From the NCBI GenBank assembly GCA_013399115.1, contig VXAA01001109.1, forward strand, positions 366,397-430,396: a stretch of 64,000 nt of DNA. Direction: 5' to 3'. The stretch comes from Anseranas semipalmata (lineage: Eukaryota > Chordata > Aves > Anseriformes > Anseranatidae). Positions 51,536 to 64,000 of this stretch are shown here, one piece after another. The translations under genes were made by a program, and so were the position numbers. The notes beneath the pieces were generated by a model that did not search any database, was not told where the DNA came from, and worked only from the letters and a program-made list of their open reading frames with translations. The stretch's first letter is position 1, and each line of letters begins with the position of its first letter.

Positions 51536-52480
51536 GGGAACTGAACTAAGGTATAAATCAGACAGTGGAAAACAGTGTAGGAGAAACTTCCAAAAACTTT
51601 GAATGCTGTGCTGGTCCCCGTCCCCTACCCAGCCATTTCTGCTGCTGCTAAGTTGTGAGCATGGTGTTGCACAAAACTTATGACCCATGGGGGTTTATAA
51701 CCTAGAGTTGTAATCATGCAAAGATTTATGTGTTTAATGGGAAAGCATAGTTAATGCTAAGCTTGTTCCTAGGCCTTCGCAGGTTGGAGTGCGAAAAGAC
51801 ACAAAGGGTAAGGATGGTTTGTAAAACAGTGAAGCAGTTGGCTAGGGTAATAGTGGGCACATGTCTGGGTAGTTTCACTTGTCAAAGTTTGAGCATGCGT
51901 CTTTGTGTTTTTAATCTGGTTTGAGAACACATAGCCAGAAGTGCTACTGTCCGAGCTTATTGTACATCCTAGTAAACTGAAGCATGTAGATTAGGAGTCT
52001 GGTGCCTTAAGCTTCCTCTGTGCAGGGCACAACTCATCCCATTAGAAGTCTCTGCTTTGGTTATGGAAGGAGCCTGCAGTGAGTAGGATGCAAATATGGT
52101 TACCCTGGGGAATGGCTTTAAAGTAAGGAGTGATAAATGCAAGGCAATATCTGTAAAAGAGCAGACTTTTATTCATCACTTCGGTAAAGGCAAGTGACTG
52201 TTAGAAGCCAACACAAAACATCTAGGAAGGGAGCATGTGTGTGAGGTAGGAGGCAGCCACATGCTATTAGCTGAAGAGTTCTGTCCTAGTCAGAGACAGA
52301 CTGCAATTGCCCTTCTTGTCACACGGAGAAAATACTGGGGGAAGATCTTCAGCGGCACAAGGGTTGTTACACGCAATTTGTACTGCAAGCCGGTGATGGC
52401 TCAGTGATAGCTGGCCTACCCTTGGGTTTCTGAAAGCCCCCCTTTAGTCCTTGAATTAGAAACAAGCAAAGCTCTTACAG

Positions 52481-52516
52481 ACGCATGCATGCACACGTGT
52501 GCACACACACACACAC
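52481..52516. repeat. CA microsatellite within a Z-DNA-like tract
   Basis: From acgcatgcatgcacacgtgt through the following (CA) repeat, all 36 bases alternate purine and pyrimidine without a break. The (CA) part runs from 52502 to 52516. Such tracts are prone to Z-DNA formation and length polymorphism. Confidence 0.75.
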
Positions 52517-53453
52517 TCCTTCCGCCAGCGTTGGCGGGAATCTTTTACATCTGATGAGCATTTCAAAATGTGCCAGAGCTTCTTGATTTCCTTGGCCTCA
52601 TGAGGGAAGAAGCCAAGAGAGATTTCATTGTTCATATGCCATGAATAAAACAGCTGTGGAAGTGGAATTTCTTTCCAAAAATGCATTTGTTTAATAATAT
52701 TCTGTGCATCAGCTAAGCTGGACAGTAAAACTGGAAAGTTATGGGTACAATAGTAGCATAGGGCTATTGCAAAGGTGTGTGGTAGAGCCTCTAGCTCCTG
52801 TTCACCCCTATCTCGTGGATTTTTCTCTCCAAAGAAAGCAAAGCTTCAAGACATCCCTTCCTGCCGAACTCACCTGCTGTGCTGTACCTTTGTATGAGCT
52901 GCACAACAGCTCGGAGGGAGGTCCCTCATGAGGGATTTCCCACTGCTGGCTTGTGCAGACTGGATTGGATTCTGCATCCCAAGGAAGCGTTTTCATGCAG
53001 GCTCTAACAGGGCTACCTTCCCTCAACCTCTGTCTCTTTCATGTTTGGAATCTGACAAATTCAGCCACAGTGTGTATATTTATACAGTTGGTGTATAAAT
53101 ATACCTTGACTTCTATCCAACCTCTCTTTATCTCCAGAGATCCCAGCCCCTTAAAGAAAATATTATCCTTTGCCAGCAGCACATAAGCATCAATTTACAG
53201 AATTTTTCATAAATAGAGCCTTCCCAAGGGCTGTATTATTGATTTACTTTTCGCCTAGCACAGCACAAGCATCATGATCAGAAAAGGCTACTTTCAAATT
53301 GTGAAATTCTGTTTTTCCTTTAAATCCATTATCAAAACATTCACTCTTTCCAAGGCCTGTAATAAAGCAGCCTACCTCTGCCAGAGAGAAATACTGGTTA
53401 TGATCTGAGTTGTGTCTCTGATAATTGAGACCTGAATGCCAGAAAGTCATAAA

Positions 53454-53485
53454 AAGTTCCCTCTGGTCATGAAGTTCCCTCTGGT
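53454..53485. repeat. 18-bp tandem duplication
   Basis: aagttccctctggt occurs at 53454 and again at 53472, an 18-bp period. The copies are identical, so the duplication may be fairly recent. Confidence 0.65.
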
Positions 53486-55738
53486 TTGTTTTTCTTGCGC
53501 TAATAATCTGCTCTTTCCCACATTTTTCTTCCTGTTAAGCACAGCACATTGAATTATCCAGTCACTGCAAGAAGCTCTAACAGTCCTGCTGTATCTTATG
53601 AGTTGTTAGGACTGCATTTCATTAACCGTAATGTACCAACATGCAGTGTTTACGGGAATAACAACACATTGTACAGACAGAGATAAGCTCCTGTCAGGAA
53701 GTGTCTATAAAGCACAAGCAATTCCAGTGCTTGTTCTTTATGTTTCTGATATTGTTGGTGGAATTTCAATTTTGTATCCTGCAAATGCAAGCAGTGCTTG
53801 TGATAGTTATGTGCTACTGAGATAGCACCTGCGGGCTTCAGAGTGGAGAAACATCCATCTTTGTATTTCCGTGTATGAACCGAGGAGTCGGGGAGAACAG
53901 CCCTGCTGTGCAAGGTGCTGTACGAAGTGAACCAAGGCCGTGTAGAACTCAGAATTAAATAAAGCTACAGCAAGAGGTGAGAGTGGAATAACAAGGAAGA
54001 AGAGTGGGAATAACTTGGAGAAGGGGCAGAAGAGCTGAACTGATAGCAGTGTATGGAGAAGAAATCGCTGTATTCATGTTTCTAAAGGCTCCTTAGTGAG
54101 AGTAGCTTTTTCAGTAGAGATTCATCCTACGATGAGCACAAAATTCCTTCTGAGATTTAGAGCTAGGTAAAACGTTTGGCAGCACCTAAATCCAGGGTGC
54201 AGCATTCATAGTACATGAGTATTGAAAGTGAGTTCTTTGAAATGACAAGAGAGCACTTACGTGAGTTAGTGTGCTTCTGTTTCAGTTCACACTGGGTGCA
54301 GGGAGCATAATCCTGCTAGATAATGGTCTGGAATGTTTCACTCCAACTGCAGACTCTCACTACTTTTGCTGTTGGTTTTACTGCTTGTTACAGTAGTATA
54401 TAAAGAAGTTTTAGCACTGAGGAAAGACTTACCGTGACTGCCACTGGGCAAAAACTGAACAGGACACAGTTGTTGCCTCAAAGCCTCTTTTTTATGTCAG
54501 TTCTCCTGTAGTTCTTCCTGATGATGCAGATATTTAAATTGGGACCATTTAAACTCTAACACAACTTTTTTAAATGTCAGAAATAGATGTTTTCACGTTA
54601 ATATATTGCTCCTGTGACTGAGAATGTGTTGGTCTCTTATCTTTGGGATTAGCGTATGTTGGGTAGAGAGTATATTCATTCATTCCTTTATTTGCCACAG
54701 AAACGGTAAAGTAAGTCTTGCATTTTCTCAGAGCCTGGAAAATTTTACAAGGTTTAGGGGTTCTTCAGGACATCAAAGAAACAGATGATGCCTTTTCACC
54801 TGCTGTTGGAAAAACAAAGTTTTCTAGGTGCTTGTCCTTTCCTACTGGGCTGTCTCAGATGTTACATGAATCGTTGGAATACTGGAGAATTACTGGTGGA
54901 AAACTCGTGTTGGATCAGGTCTAGCTGATGCTTTGTCTAAGAGACTCCTATCAAGGGGATGAAAATAGAAAATTTCCCAAAGATTTGCTGTTTCCCTCTC
55001 TTGAGTCTCTAGGCCGCCTGCCTTTCTCTGTGCAGCAGCGGTTGTTCTCAGCATTAATGGCACGTTGAGGACAGAACTGATGCTATCTTTTTTTTCCTTC
55101 GTATTCCAACCATGTAATCAGCTGGAGTTCTGCTTCAAAGGAGAAAACTACTGAAGTATCAGCTGGTTTCTTTGCTGTCAGCCCCTCTCTATCAGGATAC
55201 TTTATGCTGTTTGTCAGCATGGTTTCTAAACACCTGTGGCCTCAGGCTTTGAAGGAGTCTAGCTTCTTGTAAAATTGCTGATGTTGTATAGTTTGCATCA
55301 TTTTTGCAGTGGGCTTTTCCTTAAGATTGAGAGTCATATGTGGTTCAAATGTAAGGGGACCTCCAATTTTAATCTTCTCCTCTCCTCTTCGTCAGCATGC
55401 TGTTTGGAAAGGCAAAGCATCTCTATCAATCCTCCTTACAACTCCCCTTTGCTTTGCTCTTTGGACTATATCTTAGGGCATAAAATAGTATGGAGCATTA
55501 CATATCTTGTGTGCTAATAGACAAAACCAGAAAAAAGCACCAACAACCTGTGCAATAGTTTGCTCCAGTGTGTGCTGTAACATTATTAGCTGATTCCTTT
55601 ACAAAATTACCACCAGTACAGCTTTGCTGACTTACACATGTATAATGTATAAATGGAGCCATCAAAGTTTAATGCACCCTTAGCAATGTACTTCCTAACA
55701 CTGCCTGTGACACGGGTTTCATTTTTTTATCTCAACAG

Positions 55739-55801
55739 TTTATCACCCGCAGCGTGACACCAGTGCAGTATAATGAAGTGCAGCCCAGCTGTGCCAGCCA
55801 G
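55739..55801 (+). other. Candidate 63-nt phase 0 exon
   Basis: The acceptor (ttttttatctcaacag) and donor (GCCAG|GTAAAT) bracket 63 nt. Only frame 0 is open (begins FITRSVTPVQYNEVQ); the other two frames have stops. The exon is symmetric (phase 0 to 0) and contains CpGs, which is unusual in neutral intron DNA. I do not recognise the peptide. It is the most coding-like short exon in the window. Confidence 0.3.
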
Positions 55802-55989
55802 GTAAATTTTTTCTTGTTTTCTCTTTTCCACCATGACATGCAATACTCATTGATGGGTTTTTTACAGCCTTATGATGTAGTCCGGTGGCCTCTCTGAATT
55901 CATCCTCACTACTACAATAGTGCCCACAGGCCCTAACCGAGGTCCAGGTGTTTTCTCTCCTAAGTCTTCATGATTGCACACAGACACAC

Positions 55990-56060
55990 ACAGAGTAGTC
56001 TTTGCCCTAAGGAGGTTGTGATTTAAACAGACTGAACTAAAGAATGTGAAGACAAATTCA
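55990..56060 (-). repeat. Possible ancient L3-like remnant
   Basis: agtctttgccctaaggaggt, followed by tgtgatttaaacagactgaa, resembles the L3-type string 'agtccctgccctgaagagcttacaatctaaatagac', also seen near 20,785. Short and diverged, so only suggestive. Confidence 0.35.
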
Positions 56061-56417
56061 TTATACAGAACAACAGTAGATGAACAAAAAAAAGCCTAGA
56101 TATTTTGTAAGCAGGGTCTTCTGTGACCACTAGATCATACCTTGTCCAAATTTTTCTTAGTGTAAAAATAAGGGAGAATGAATGAACTGATGATATGTAG
56201 AGAGAAGGAAGAGATGAACAGCAAAATAGAAAGTCACCTGGGTGAGAGAAATACAAGGTTGGACTCTATAAAAAGAAAATGCTATTGATTCTGGTTTAGA
56301 TTTTTGACACATGCATTTGCAGAAATCTGAACACCATGATTTAGAGAGATGATTGCCCTACGGTTAGTAGCCAGTGTGGCAGACTGATTTTTCAAAGCCA
56401 CGTTCTTCACTTTTCAG

Positions 56418-56537
56418 GAATACATCCCCCATCTCTGGAGAGTGTCTCTAATCAAGTTGTGCAGTTGCTCCTGTACATGTAGCAAGGACGTGCAGAGAAC
56501 ACTGAAAAAGGAAGAGATGCAGAAGCTTCAGCTTTGA
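56418..56537 (+). other. Candidate terminal exon after 55,739-55,801
   Basis: A good acceptor (cgttcttcacttttcag) opens a frame of 39 codons ending in TGA at 56535-56537 (includes KDVQRTLKKEEMQKLQ). It starts in phase 0, matching the phase 0 end of the exon 616 bp upstream. An ATTAAA follows at 56564-56569. The pairing is consistent but unproven, and chance remains likely. Confidence 0.15.
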
Positions 56538-58326
56538 GAGTCCACACAGCCGGGTAGTGGAAAATTAAAAAGCCTGGGTTTGCAGCATAAATATGGGAAA
56601 CCTGTGGTTTTGCACAGCTTTCAGCCTGGAAATCAGCAGTTGTATGGTTTTACCTGCAAACTGAAACTCTAGGAGGCTGAAATCTAAGAAGAAAAAAATA
56701 AGTGGCTATGTGAAAAGCCATGCCTCAACTTTGTAGCATGCAGAAGACTGGACTGCTGAGCTATGGTGATCAACTGGCCTGTTTCCAGAGGGAGATCATC
56801 ATTATCCGTGGGCTCTGTTGCTTTCCAAACTACCACTTTTGGCATAGCCATCAGGGATCACCAGTAGATGACTGCATACGTTTAGATATTTATCCTTTAA
56901 TTAAATGCATTGCATTTAGCATCTTTCCCCAAAATGTTGTGTTTGTTAACTTTTACTGTTGGGTGAATTTTTTTTTTAAGGCTAATGTATATCCAACAGG
57001 AACTCTAGGCACTGTGCTAATTGCTTTGCTCTTTGAGTCATGTATTTTTGGACTACACTAGTCATTGACTTCATAGATTTCTTTACATTCTTCCCTCCTG
57101 CAAAGAATTATGTTCTGTTCCAGCTCAAGAGCTCTTTCGATAGTGTCAAGCTCCCTTCTATTTTCTACCCCTAAAAGAGTTCACAGCACTACTTATTTTT
57201 TCTACAAGCCAGCAGGTTTTGATTTAATAAGGAGTAATAGTGTTTTCCAATGTGGATTTATTTCAGGGTAATCCAATGGCTTTTCAAAATGGAACAGCAT
57301 TATTTCTGTAAGGTTCTGATACCGGGTGGCTTCATGCCTTTCATTGCTGCCCTCCTGCTGGCTGGAATCCTGTTGCTTTGTGCCACAGGCTTCGTATCAT
57401 TTGGCAGCTCAGAGTCTGATTTTGGAAGCAAGAAGAGCTGAGTTCTCTTCCTGCTGCTGTCATGAAGTTAGGAGCATGAGCAGTAGGCAGCCCTCTTTGC
57501 TGACAAGTACAACATCTCATGCTGCACTTCTCGGATGTGTGTGCACTACTATATTCTTGGTGGCTTTTTAAGCTGTTCTTTTAGCTGACGCTAATTCTGT
57601 TTACGTCATTCCTTTAAGTCCACTGGTAAATCAGTGACAGGAGGAGTGTGCACAGGTTCCCGAGTTGTGAAACTGCTGTGGATTCATGGGAACCAGTTTG
57701 CACAGGGGAGTTGAGAGCTAATCTGATGGCAGGAAACTGAAAGCCTTGGAGGCAGCAGCAGCAAAAACTGTTGATCAGGAAGCGTTAGAGGAAGAGAGGA
57801 GGACAAAATGATTCCTTTTGTAAGTAGATGTATCAGTAGGGCTGAATCTGTTTCTGAGTCCACCATGCAAGGCCAAACACCTCTGTAGGCTGCAAAAGGT
57901 CTAGCAGTGCAAGGAAGCAACAATACCTCCATGCTGTGTGAGCTGAGAGAAGGGCAAGCAGGAAGAACCTTTCTCCTCTTCCTCCCCCACTACCCACTAT
58001 TCATTTTAACCATTAACCTTTTAGGGAAGTAGAAAACAATCACGTGTACTGGAAAGAAAAATTGGTTTGATCTTTTCTGTAATGGCTTTCTCAGCCTCAA
58101 GAAAACATGAAAGTTAATTTTTAATACAAAGCCAGAACGAAGAGAGGCTGGGAGTAAGGAGTGTGAGGCGGGTTTTCTTCTTGCCTTCAACATTTACTGA
58201 GCTGCATAAACATCAGTAAGATCAGATTAAATTCGGAAGCACAAAGCGCTTGATTAAGGTGGGGTGAAGAGTAAACTTTTCCCTGTGGGGAGGTGAGGTG
58301 ACAGAAAACAGTTATTTCATTTTCAG

Positions 58327-58342
58327 GTTGCTTTTTATTGAG
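58327..58342 (+). other. Very weak 16-nt microexon
   Basis: A good acceptor (ttatttcattttcag) and donor (TTGAG|GTAAGT) are only 16 nt apart. This is probably a chance pairing; either site could be used cryptically. Confidence 0.07.
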
Positions 58343-60615
58343 GTAAGTAATGGACATACTCTGTTCTCTCAGTGTTGTCAGAACACCTCTTCCGTCATCT
58401 CTTCCATATTTATTAGCAGAGAGGAGAAGGAGAAAGGGGTGAAATTTATAGAACATGCCATTAATTACTGCTTACGCTTCTGTTTTGATGGCAGCAAGTG
58501 ATTTATTTCTAATAGGCGTGCACCGTAGGCATGGTAAACAGGCAAGAAGCCTGAATCAGTACCAGTGCTGGAACGAAAATTGTCGGCTCAAAAAAGCCCC
58601 AACAAACCTGTCAGAAAAAGTTTGTTAGAAGTCAAATAAATTCAGTTTATGACCCACCATCTTTGTTCACCTTCGCTGCTGCGGTCACCAATTTTAGTTT
58701 AGTCGAGGGAAGCTGTTGCGTTGAGGTCTTGAGAGATGCGCAGCACTGGCGGTAGCTGAGTAATGCTGGGAGAGTTAAATGCTATCAGAGAAGTGATCAC
58801 AGAGGGAAAGAAAAATAGAGGCAGTGGAAATCTGGGCCATGCGTCTTTCTAGAGATAAAAGCTTAAATTTGAAATGGGTGGCACGGTTTGAAAAGAAATG
58901 CCTAGCACCTAACAGTGCTTCTTGAGGTTATGGGGTAGAAATCAGGGCACTTAGACTCTAACTGCAGTGACTGGGGCTTGTTCTTCAAGTTCTGGCTTTG
59001 AGGTGTTGCCAGGTGCAGGGCAGCGAGGGTCGTATCCTGTCACAGGAGAGCCAACATAAGGAGACAGGTTGGTGCCAAGTAAACATAGAATAAATGCATT
59101 TTCCTCAAAAAGCTCTTTGGTTTCTCAGGTACCTCAGACTACCTTTTTGAAGCAATTTAAGTTCTTGAGAGGTAGTTGCATGTTTTTGGAATGCTGAGTG
59201 ATTTACACAGCAAACCAGTAAACTTAAAACAAATTCCAGACTCATTTTCTTTTTTACTTCGTCTGTATTTCTTCTGTCAAAAATTTGTGCTGACAATGTC
59301 CAGGTGCTCCTGCAGGGAAAAGGCAGGCAAATTTATTCAGGGATTTTCTCTCTCCTTGAAATCCATGATGAGCTTTGCTACTGTAAGACACTCAAGTGTT
59401 TGTAAGGCTAATAAATTGAATGGGTAGGTATGGGAGATGAGATCTGTTTCACTCATCAAAACTGATTTATTTATAGTGTCACTTCTGAGAAGTAACTGTG
59501 TTCCATTGTGGATCTTCTTGTAGTCTATCTATAGTGTAAGTATTCATATTTTGTTTTCTTAGGAGTCAAACAGATGCAGGAGATGAGGGTACATAGATAG
59601 CCGCCTTTGTTTTGCTGTCAGGATATCATGGTTTGTGTAAGCATTTGTTCTATTCTTTGGAAAGCAAAGATTTGTATTTTCCTTCTCTGGAGGAAACTGC
59701 AGGGTTTACGTAATTGGGCTTGCACTAAACTAGGTTCAGAAAACTGGGAATCACAAGCTTGCTATTCAGCTGGCGTTCTGGGTGAGCAGCTCATCTAGGA
59801 CACCTCACCCTCAGCTAAATCAGAAGCAGCTTTAGGTTCCTAAGTGGGAGATAGGACTGAACCATCTTAGCACATGTGGCCCTCAGTCTTGTCTCCATTC
59901 CCTCATCAGTTGCTCTTTGTGCAGTGAATTCAGAAATTTTCCAGAAGCACCTGTCTTATAAACCTTGCACTTCTGACTCCCTTTGTAGATTTCTGAAGCT
60001 CCTCCCCACCCTTCTCTAAGGGAAAGAGCCGGAGTATCCATATACAACAGGCTCTAGCCTTTACATTAGCTGGGCTAGTATGTTCTGCTTGAGCACTTCA
60101 AGATCTGTAAGGTGGATGACATACTGAATCGGAAGAAATTGCTAAATTGTATGTAATAGGCAACTGTTTGACCACCTTATCTCACTAAAAGGCTTTGCAG
60201 TACAAAATGGAACTTTGAGCCCTGCTGGTTTATTACCAGCTCATAGAAGCTGACCAATGTGCTGTTTCATCCAGCTCTCTGCAAAATGGAGGTCCTTAAC
60301 TCCCACCCCTCAAGCTGATAATGTGCAGCTCGTGGAACTTTGGAAACTCCGTGTTTGTGCCCGGCAGAGGGAATTTATCTCGCATCCTGCCTGTGCCATG
60401 CATCTGACCCGGAGGGATCCCTGCATCCCTAGTATGCTGCATACTCGTGACACAACTCAGGCTGCCAGAGTTGCCCCTGTAGGCTTCTTAGGCAGTTTCC
60501 CAGCTTACCCAGAGAAAAAAAAAATCCTTAATGTTTAATGTAAAGTGGATTTCCCTGGAGCCAGTTCTTCCCTTCCTGTCTTACACAAGGGAAGCCTCCC
60601 TTCCCTTCCTTACAG

Positions 60616-60744
60616 ATCAGTGAATCTGACAGTGCATTCTCGGTAGAGTTTTCAGAAATTGCACCTGTAGCACAGAGCAGAGAAACAGACTCCGGAAGGA
60701 ATCCTACACATTTTGCTCAACACTCCATGAATAGAATTGTGTAG
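60616..60744 (+). other. Candidate terminal coding exon
   Basis: An excellent acceptor (cctcccttcccttccttacag) opens frame 0 for 42 codons to TAG at 60742-60744 (begins ISESDSAFSVEFSEIAPVAQ). The peptide is acidic and Ser-rich at its start, and looks like a protein tail. It is phase-compatible with 55,739-55,801. The nearest clear AATAAA is about 1.1 kb further on, at roughly 61,855. No homologue is recognised; a 42-codon open run occurs by chance fairly often. Confidence 0.22.
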
Positions 60745-60762
60745 TGGGGGGGGGGGGGGAAN
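60745..60762. repeat. G homopolymer with ambiguous base
   Basis: A run of about 15 G is followed by aa and then a single n at 60762. The uncertain base is likely a sequencing problem after the homopolymer. Confidence 0.85.
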
Positions 60763-61201
60763 GTTTTAGCCCCCAGTGTTATGTAAACACAGCTTCTTTC
60801 TGTTTTCTGTGTCTAGTCCAGCTTTTCTACTTGCACCAATGAGAGAACAGCTAATGCCCATGTAGTACTTAATACTAGGATAATTTGACACAAACAGCGT
60901 ACATGTGTGGATTTGGGGTGGAAAAAGAGAGACCCCCATTTACATGTATGTTAATGACAGGCTTCCTTTTCTCAGAGGTACTTGAACAAACACATAAGCC
61001 AGTAGGATAAAGTGGACTGCAGATTGAAGTACATATACTACCTTTTCCATTCCCTTACAAAGAGATGCTTATTCTGGGCACAGATTTCACCTGCTGTTTC
61101 ATATGTAGCCAGGATTTCCTCTGGCACTCTTTTGACATCTGATGGCATGTTTCATCGGTGCTTAGATTTTTAGGGAGTAGGTAGGAACGTTCTTCTACCA
61201 G

Positions 61202-61285
61202 GAAAGCTGACAAAGTGCAGAAAGTTAAGATTTGTACCTCTTCTTTTTTGAAACTTGTCACACTGACATTTTCTTTTCCAACAAG
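61202..61285 (+). other. Weak candidate exon, 84 nt
   Basis: The acceptor (cgttcttctaccag) is moderate and the donor (CAAG|GTAAGT) strong. One frame is open across the segment (begins with ADKVQKVKICTSSF after a split codon). The 3' part is itself pyrimidine-rich, so the donor could belong to nothing real. Confidence 0.12.
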
Positions 61286-64000
61286 GTAAGTAGAGAGCCC
61301 TCCTCTTAGAGCAATGAGCAGCTTCTTCCCTCTGAAGCTAGCTCAAATTCCAGAACTGCTCTGTGGGAAGGGAGGAAAAGGGTTATAAGTTACGTATTCA
61401 GCCAACAGGTTAGTTAAGCTAGGAGGACTGAGATGAATAACTAAAATGATGGGTACAAATAAGTGTAAGATTTTCTTTGTATCCAGGTGCCAGGCATTAT
61501 TTGTCTGTGTTTCAATGTCCTATCCACTGTAACGGGTGTAACTGATAGTTCTCTGTCCTAACGTGGACAGTCCAAATACACAGAAGGCTTCTGTCAGGGT
61601 CGTCTTCTGAAGAAGTAATCCCGATTCATTGTCTGCTCTCACGGGTCAAGGAGGGCTGTTTGTACTGGAGTTGCTTATGCCAAGGGAGGTGACAGAAGCG
61701 CCGGCTCAATAGCCTGTGTAACACTAAATATACGCAAACAGAAGGGGTAGTTGGCTGAGGCTCAGCAGCGGGATCTGGGTTAAGCTGCAGGTATTACTGC
61801 CGCAGCAGCAGGTACTCAACAGGCCAGCTCCCTACAGATTCAGTAAGTGCTGGAAATAAATACCTCCTTTGGCAAGTGCATCTGACTTAAGACCATTCTA
61901 TCTACTGTGGCAGCACAGTTGGTGCCACTTCTCCAGGGCAGCTAACAGCTATTACAAGCAAGTAATACCAATGCTAGCCTCCTGCGCAGAGCCTGGTTTC
62001 GCTGGGATCTTTGGCAGAACATGATAAGCCTGTCAGTGTGTTACTGTTCTTTTAACTGTGCACAACCTGTAACTGATGACTCCCTTGTCGTCTAGATGAG
62101 CATTTCCACTACCACTTGTTCGTATTTATGAATGTTGCAAGTTATTCAGTAAAGATACCACATGCATTCCTTTACACGCATTCTGCAATTATATTTTGAC
62201 TACAGTTATGCACCAGGAGGTGGTGCAGTGTGGTATGGGATGCAGTCACAGAGAAATTTAGAACAAGGATTTCTTTTAGATGAGACACTCGATTAGTTCC
62301 TTTCCTCATTCTTTTCTCTTGAATTCCCCAAGGACCTGTACCTACAAGCACAAGAAACTGTTTTGCCCGTACCATCGCAGCAGAGCAAATCTTGGCTTAG
62401 GAAGTTTGCCTGTTCTCTTTGCAGTTGCAACTCACAAGTGCTGCAGTGAGAACTTGATGGTTATTTAATTGATTAAGAAGCAAAACAGAAACCAGAAGCA
62501 CAATCAGGAGTATAATTACCCCTCTCTTCCATCTACATACATAATATAAAGGGCCTCCTATAGATACAGATAGTTTATAATTTATCTGCGAGTATTGATG
62601 TCTAGGCCATTCCCCCAGACACCTGATCACAGACATGTCCAGTTACTGAGCTTCCTATATAATGACTTGTTAATCTTAAATCAAAACATCAATGCAGGCT
62701 TCTTCTCCAGTAATCCTCAGATAGGTACATAGCCTGAAAGCAGAATTTCATACAAAGGCAAGGGGAATCAACGAAAAAACATGTTTTGGGAGTCTTGAGA
62801 AGTTATTGATGGCTGTGAGTGCAAGAGAATTTATTCACTGAGCTTGCAGCAAGGAGTACCTGAGTTCCAGTTTGTGTACTTCATTCTTAGCTTACCCTCA
62901 CATTGTGTAAAATCTAATATTGTTCTTGCACTCTCATAGGCATATTTAGAAAGCCCGTGTTCTGCCCAGCTCTCTGTGCCGAAGATCCCTCATAGACCAG
63001 GATCTTGAGCAGAGCCAGGAAAAGACTCTAAGCATAAGAAGCTAGGTGAAATAAATGGCCTTTTGTGTTTCCCTGCAGGTTTTCTCCTTGCCAATTTGTA
63101 GACCTCTATAGCAAGTTACTGTGCGTAGTTGGCTGGTATAACTCTGGAAATCTGTTAGAGAATGGGAGCATGTGTTTTGCTTAGTGCTTTACAAACTCCA
63201 CATTAGCTGTACTCTGGGATAAGCTTAACTGCTTTTTGGTAATATAAAAACTCTTTGGCTTAGCAGTTAGCTTTTGGAAGACTTATTATCTTTGTTTTCC
63301 CTGAAAATTGTGTATTTGAGTGGTGTGACATGCCATTTCTGGCACTTTGGGATCTATGCTCAGGCAGACCACTGCCAAATTGTCTGGGCTTTTCACTCTT
63401 GCTTCTTGTCCCATCATTTTTCACATTCTTGGTTCTGTGCCCTCTGCAGTTGGCTCCCTATTTTCTTTAGTAGAGTCTTTCCACTCAGTGGTGGCTGCTT
63501 CAGCCCCCTGCCCTTTAGCTTTCTTAGAATCAGTGATTCCTTTCTTCTTGCTAAGTTTTCAAGAAAGCTAGGAAAAGCCTGGTATTTATTCCTTTATGTA
63601 TCGGAATGTGCTGGTTAATTGAAAGGAAAAAAGATAAGTACTTTGCAGTTGCACTACAGCAGAGCTCAATTAAGTAGATAAACGGTATTCATAACTATTA
63701 GCTTTTTGCGGTCGCCATCGTGTTGATATACTGCATTTTAAGAACAGTTTTTGGTTTAACTGGGCAGCATCAGTACCTGGATTTTTTCAAGATCTCTTTT
63801 CTCAGAGATTCTGTTCACAAAGCAACAAGATGGCTGTTGTGCTACAAGCTCACACAGAAGAATCACACTGTGTCTTCTTTTTATCAGTTCAAGCAGTTAT
63901 ACATATGAATTTTTTAAAAGTTTAATATCTTGCTTCAGCAGTTAGGCAATGCAGATGCATACAAGGTAGTCTGGTAAGATTGCCCTTGCACTGTAAAGGG

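Larger units (their letters stand above)
48830..64000. other. Non-coding interval to the window end
   Basis: No recognised gene is present. The sequence is T-biased and intron-like. It holds two old SINE/LINE remnants, a CA microsatellite, short tandem repeats, a G homopolymer with an ambiguous base and several candidate exons. The final 900 bases contain a small CpG-bearing motif (tttttgcggtcgccatcgtg near 63704-63723) but no gene that I can support. Confidence 0.5.

Noticed and set aside
63079..63182. Possible terminal exon after acceptor tgtgtttccctgcag
   Set aside because: The acceptor is strong and one frame is open for about 34 codons to a TAG, but there is no polyA signal nearby and no phase link to other candidates.

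Overview
The window looks like ordinary non-coding DNA from a sauropsid vertebrate, most likely a bird. The clearest clue is a short CR1 LINE tail at about 39,914-39,985 that carries the familiar avian 3'-end motif in reverse orientation (ggttgaaaaagacctt / gagtccaacc). Recent repeats are almost absent, there is one compact CpG island, and the rest is AT-leaning. A 57-base run of N and two isolated n bases show that it comes from a draft assembly. No operons, phage, IS elements or CRISPR arrays are present. I could not recognise any complete protein-coding gene.

Layout. From 1 to about 30,600 there is non-coding sequence with several AT-rich, homeodomain-motif-rich islands that resemble conserved non-coding elements, plus three very old MIR/L2/L3-like remnants. 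From about 30,605 to 31,250 lies a strong CpG island. It has a near-consensus splice donor facing left on the minus strand (exon end 30,706) and two facing right on the plus strand (exon ends 31,079 or 31,087). To my eye, sequence left of the island tends to A over T on the given strand, while sequence to the right tends to T over A. That is the pattern expected when transcription diverges from a bidirectional promoter. From 31,300 to 64,000 there is T-biased, intron-like sequence with the CR1 fragment, more old SINE/LINE remnants, microsatellites, possible enhancer islands and a scatter of candidate short exons.

How the parts may work together (inference). The simplest model is a bidirectional promoter near 31 kb that starts two long transcripts with large introns, or one gene and a divergent lncRNA. 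Both flanks would contain regulatory islands. Candidate plus-strand exons include 33,023-33,050 (contains an ATG), 44,028-44,112, 46,305-46,337, 55,739-55,801 and 60,616-60,744. The best minus-strand candidate is 2,823-2,943. None encodes a recognised domain, so each rests on splice signals only and could be cryptic.

The most unusual structures are at 48,011-48,321, where two TGAC/GTCA palindromes are followed by four GTAATT boxes at exact 11-bp spacing, and at 52,481-52,516, a 36-bp perfect alternating purine-pyrimidine tract. I found no convincing new biological system.
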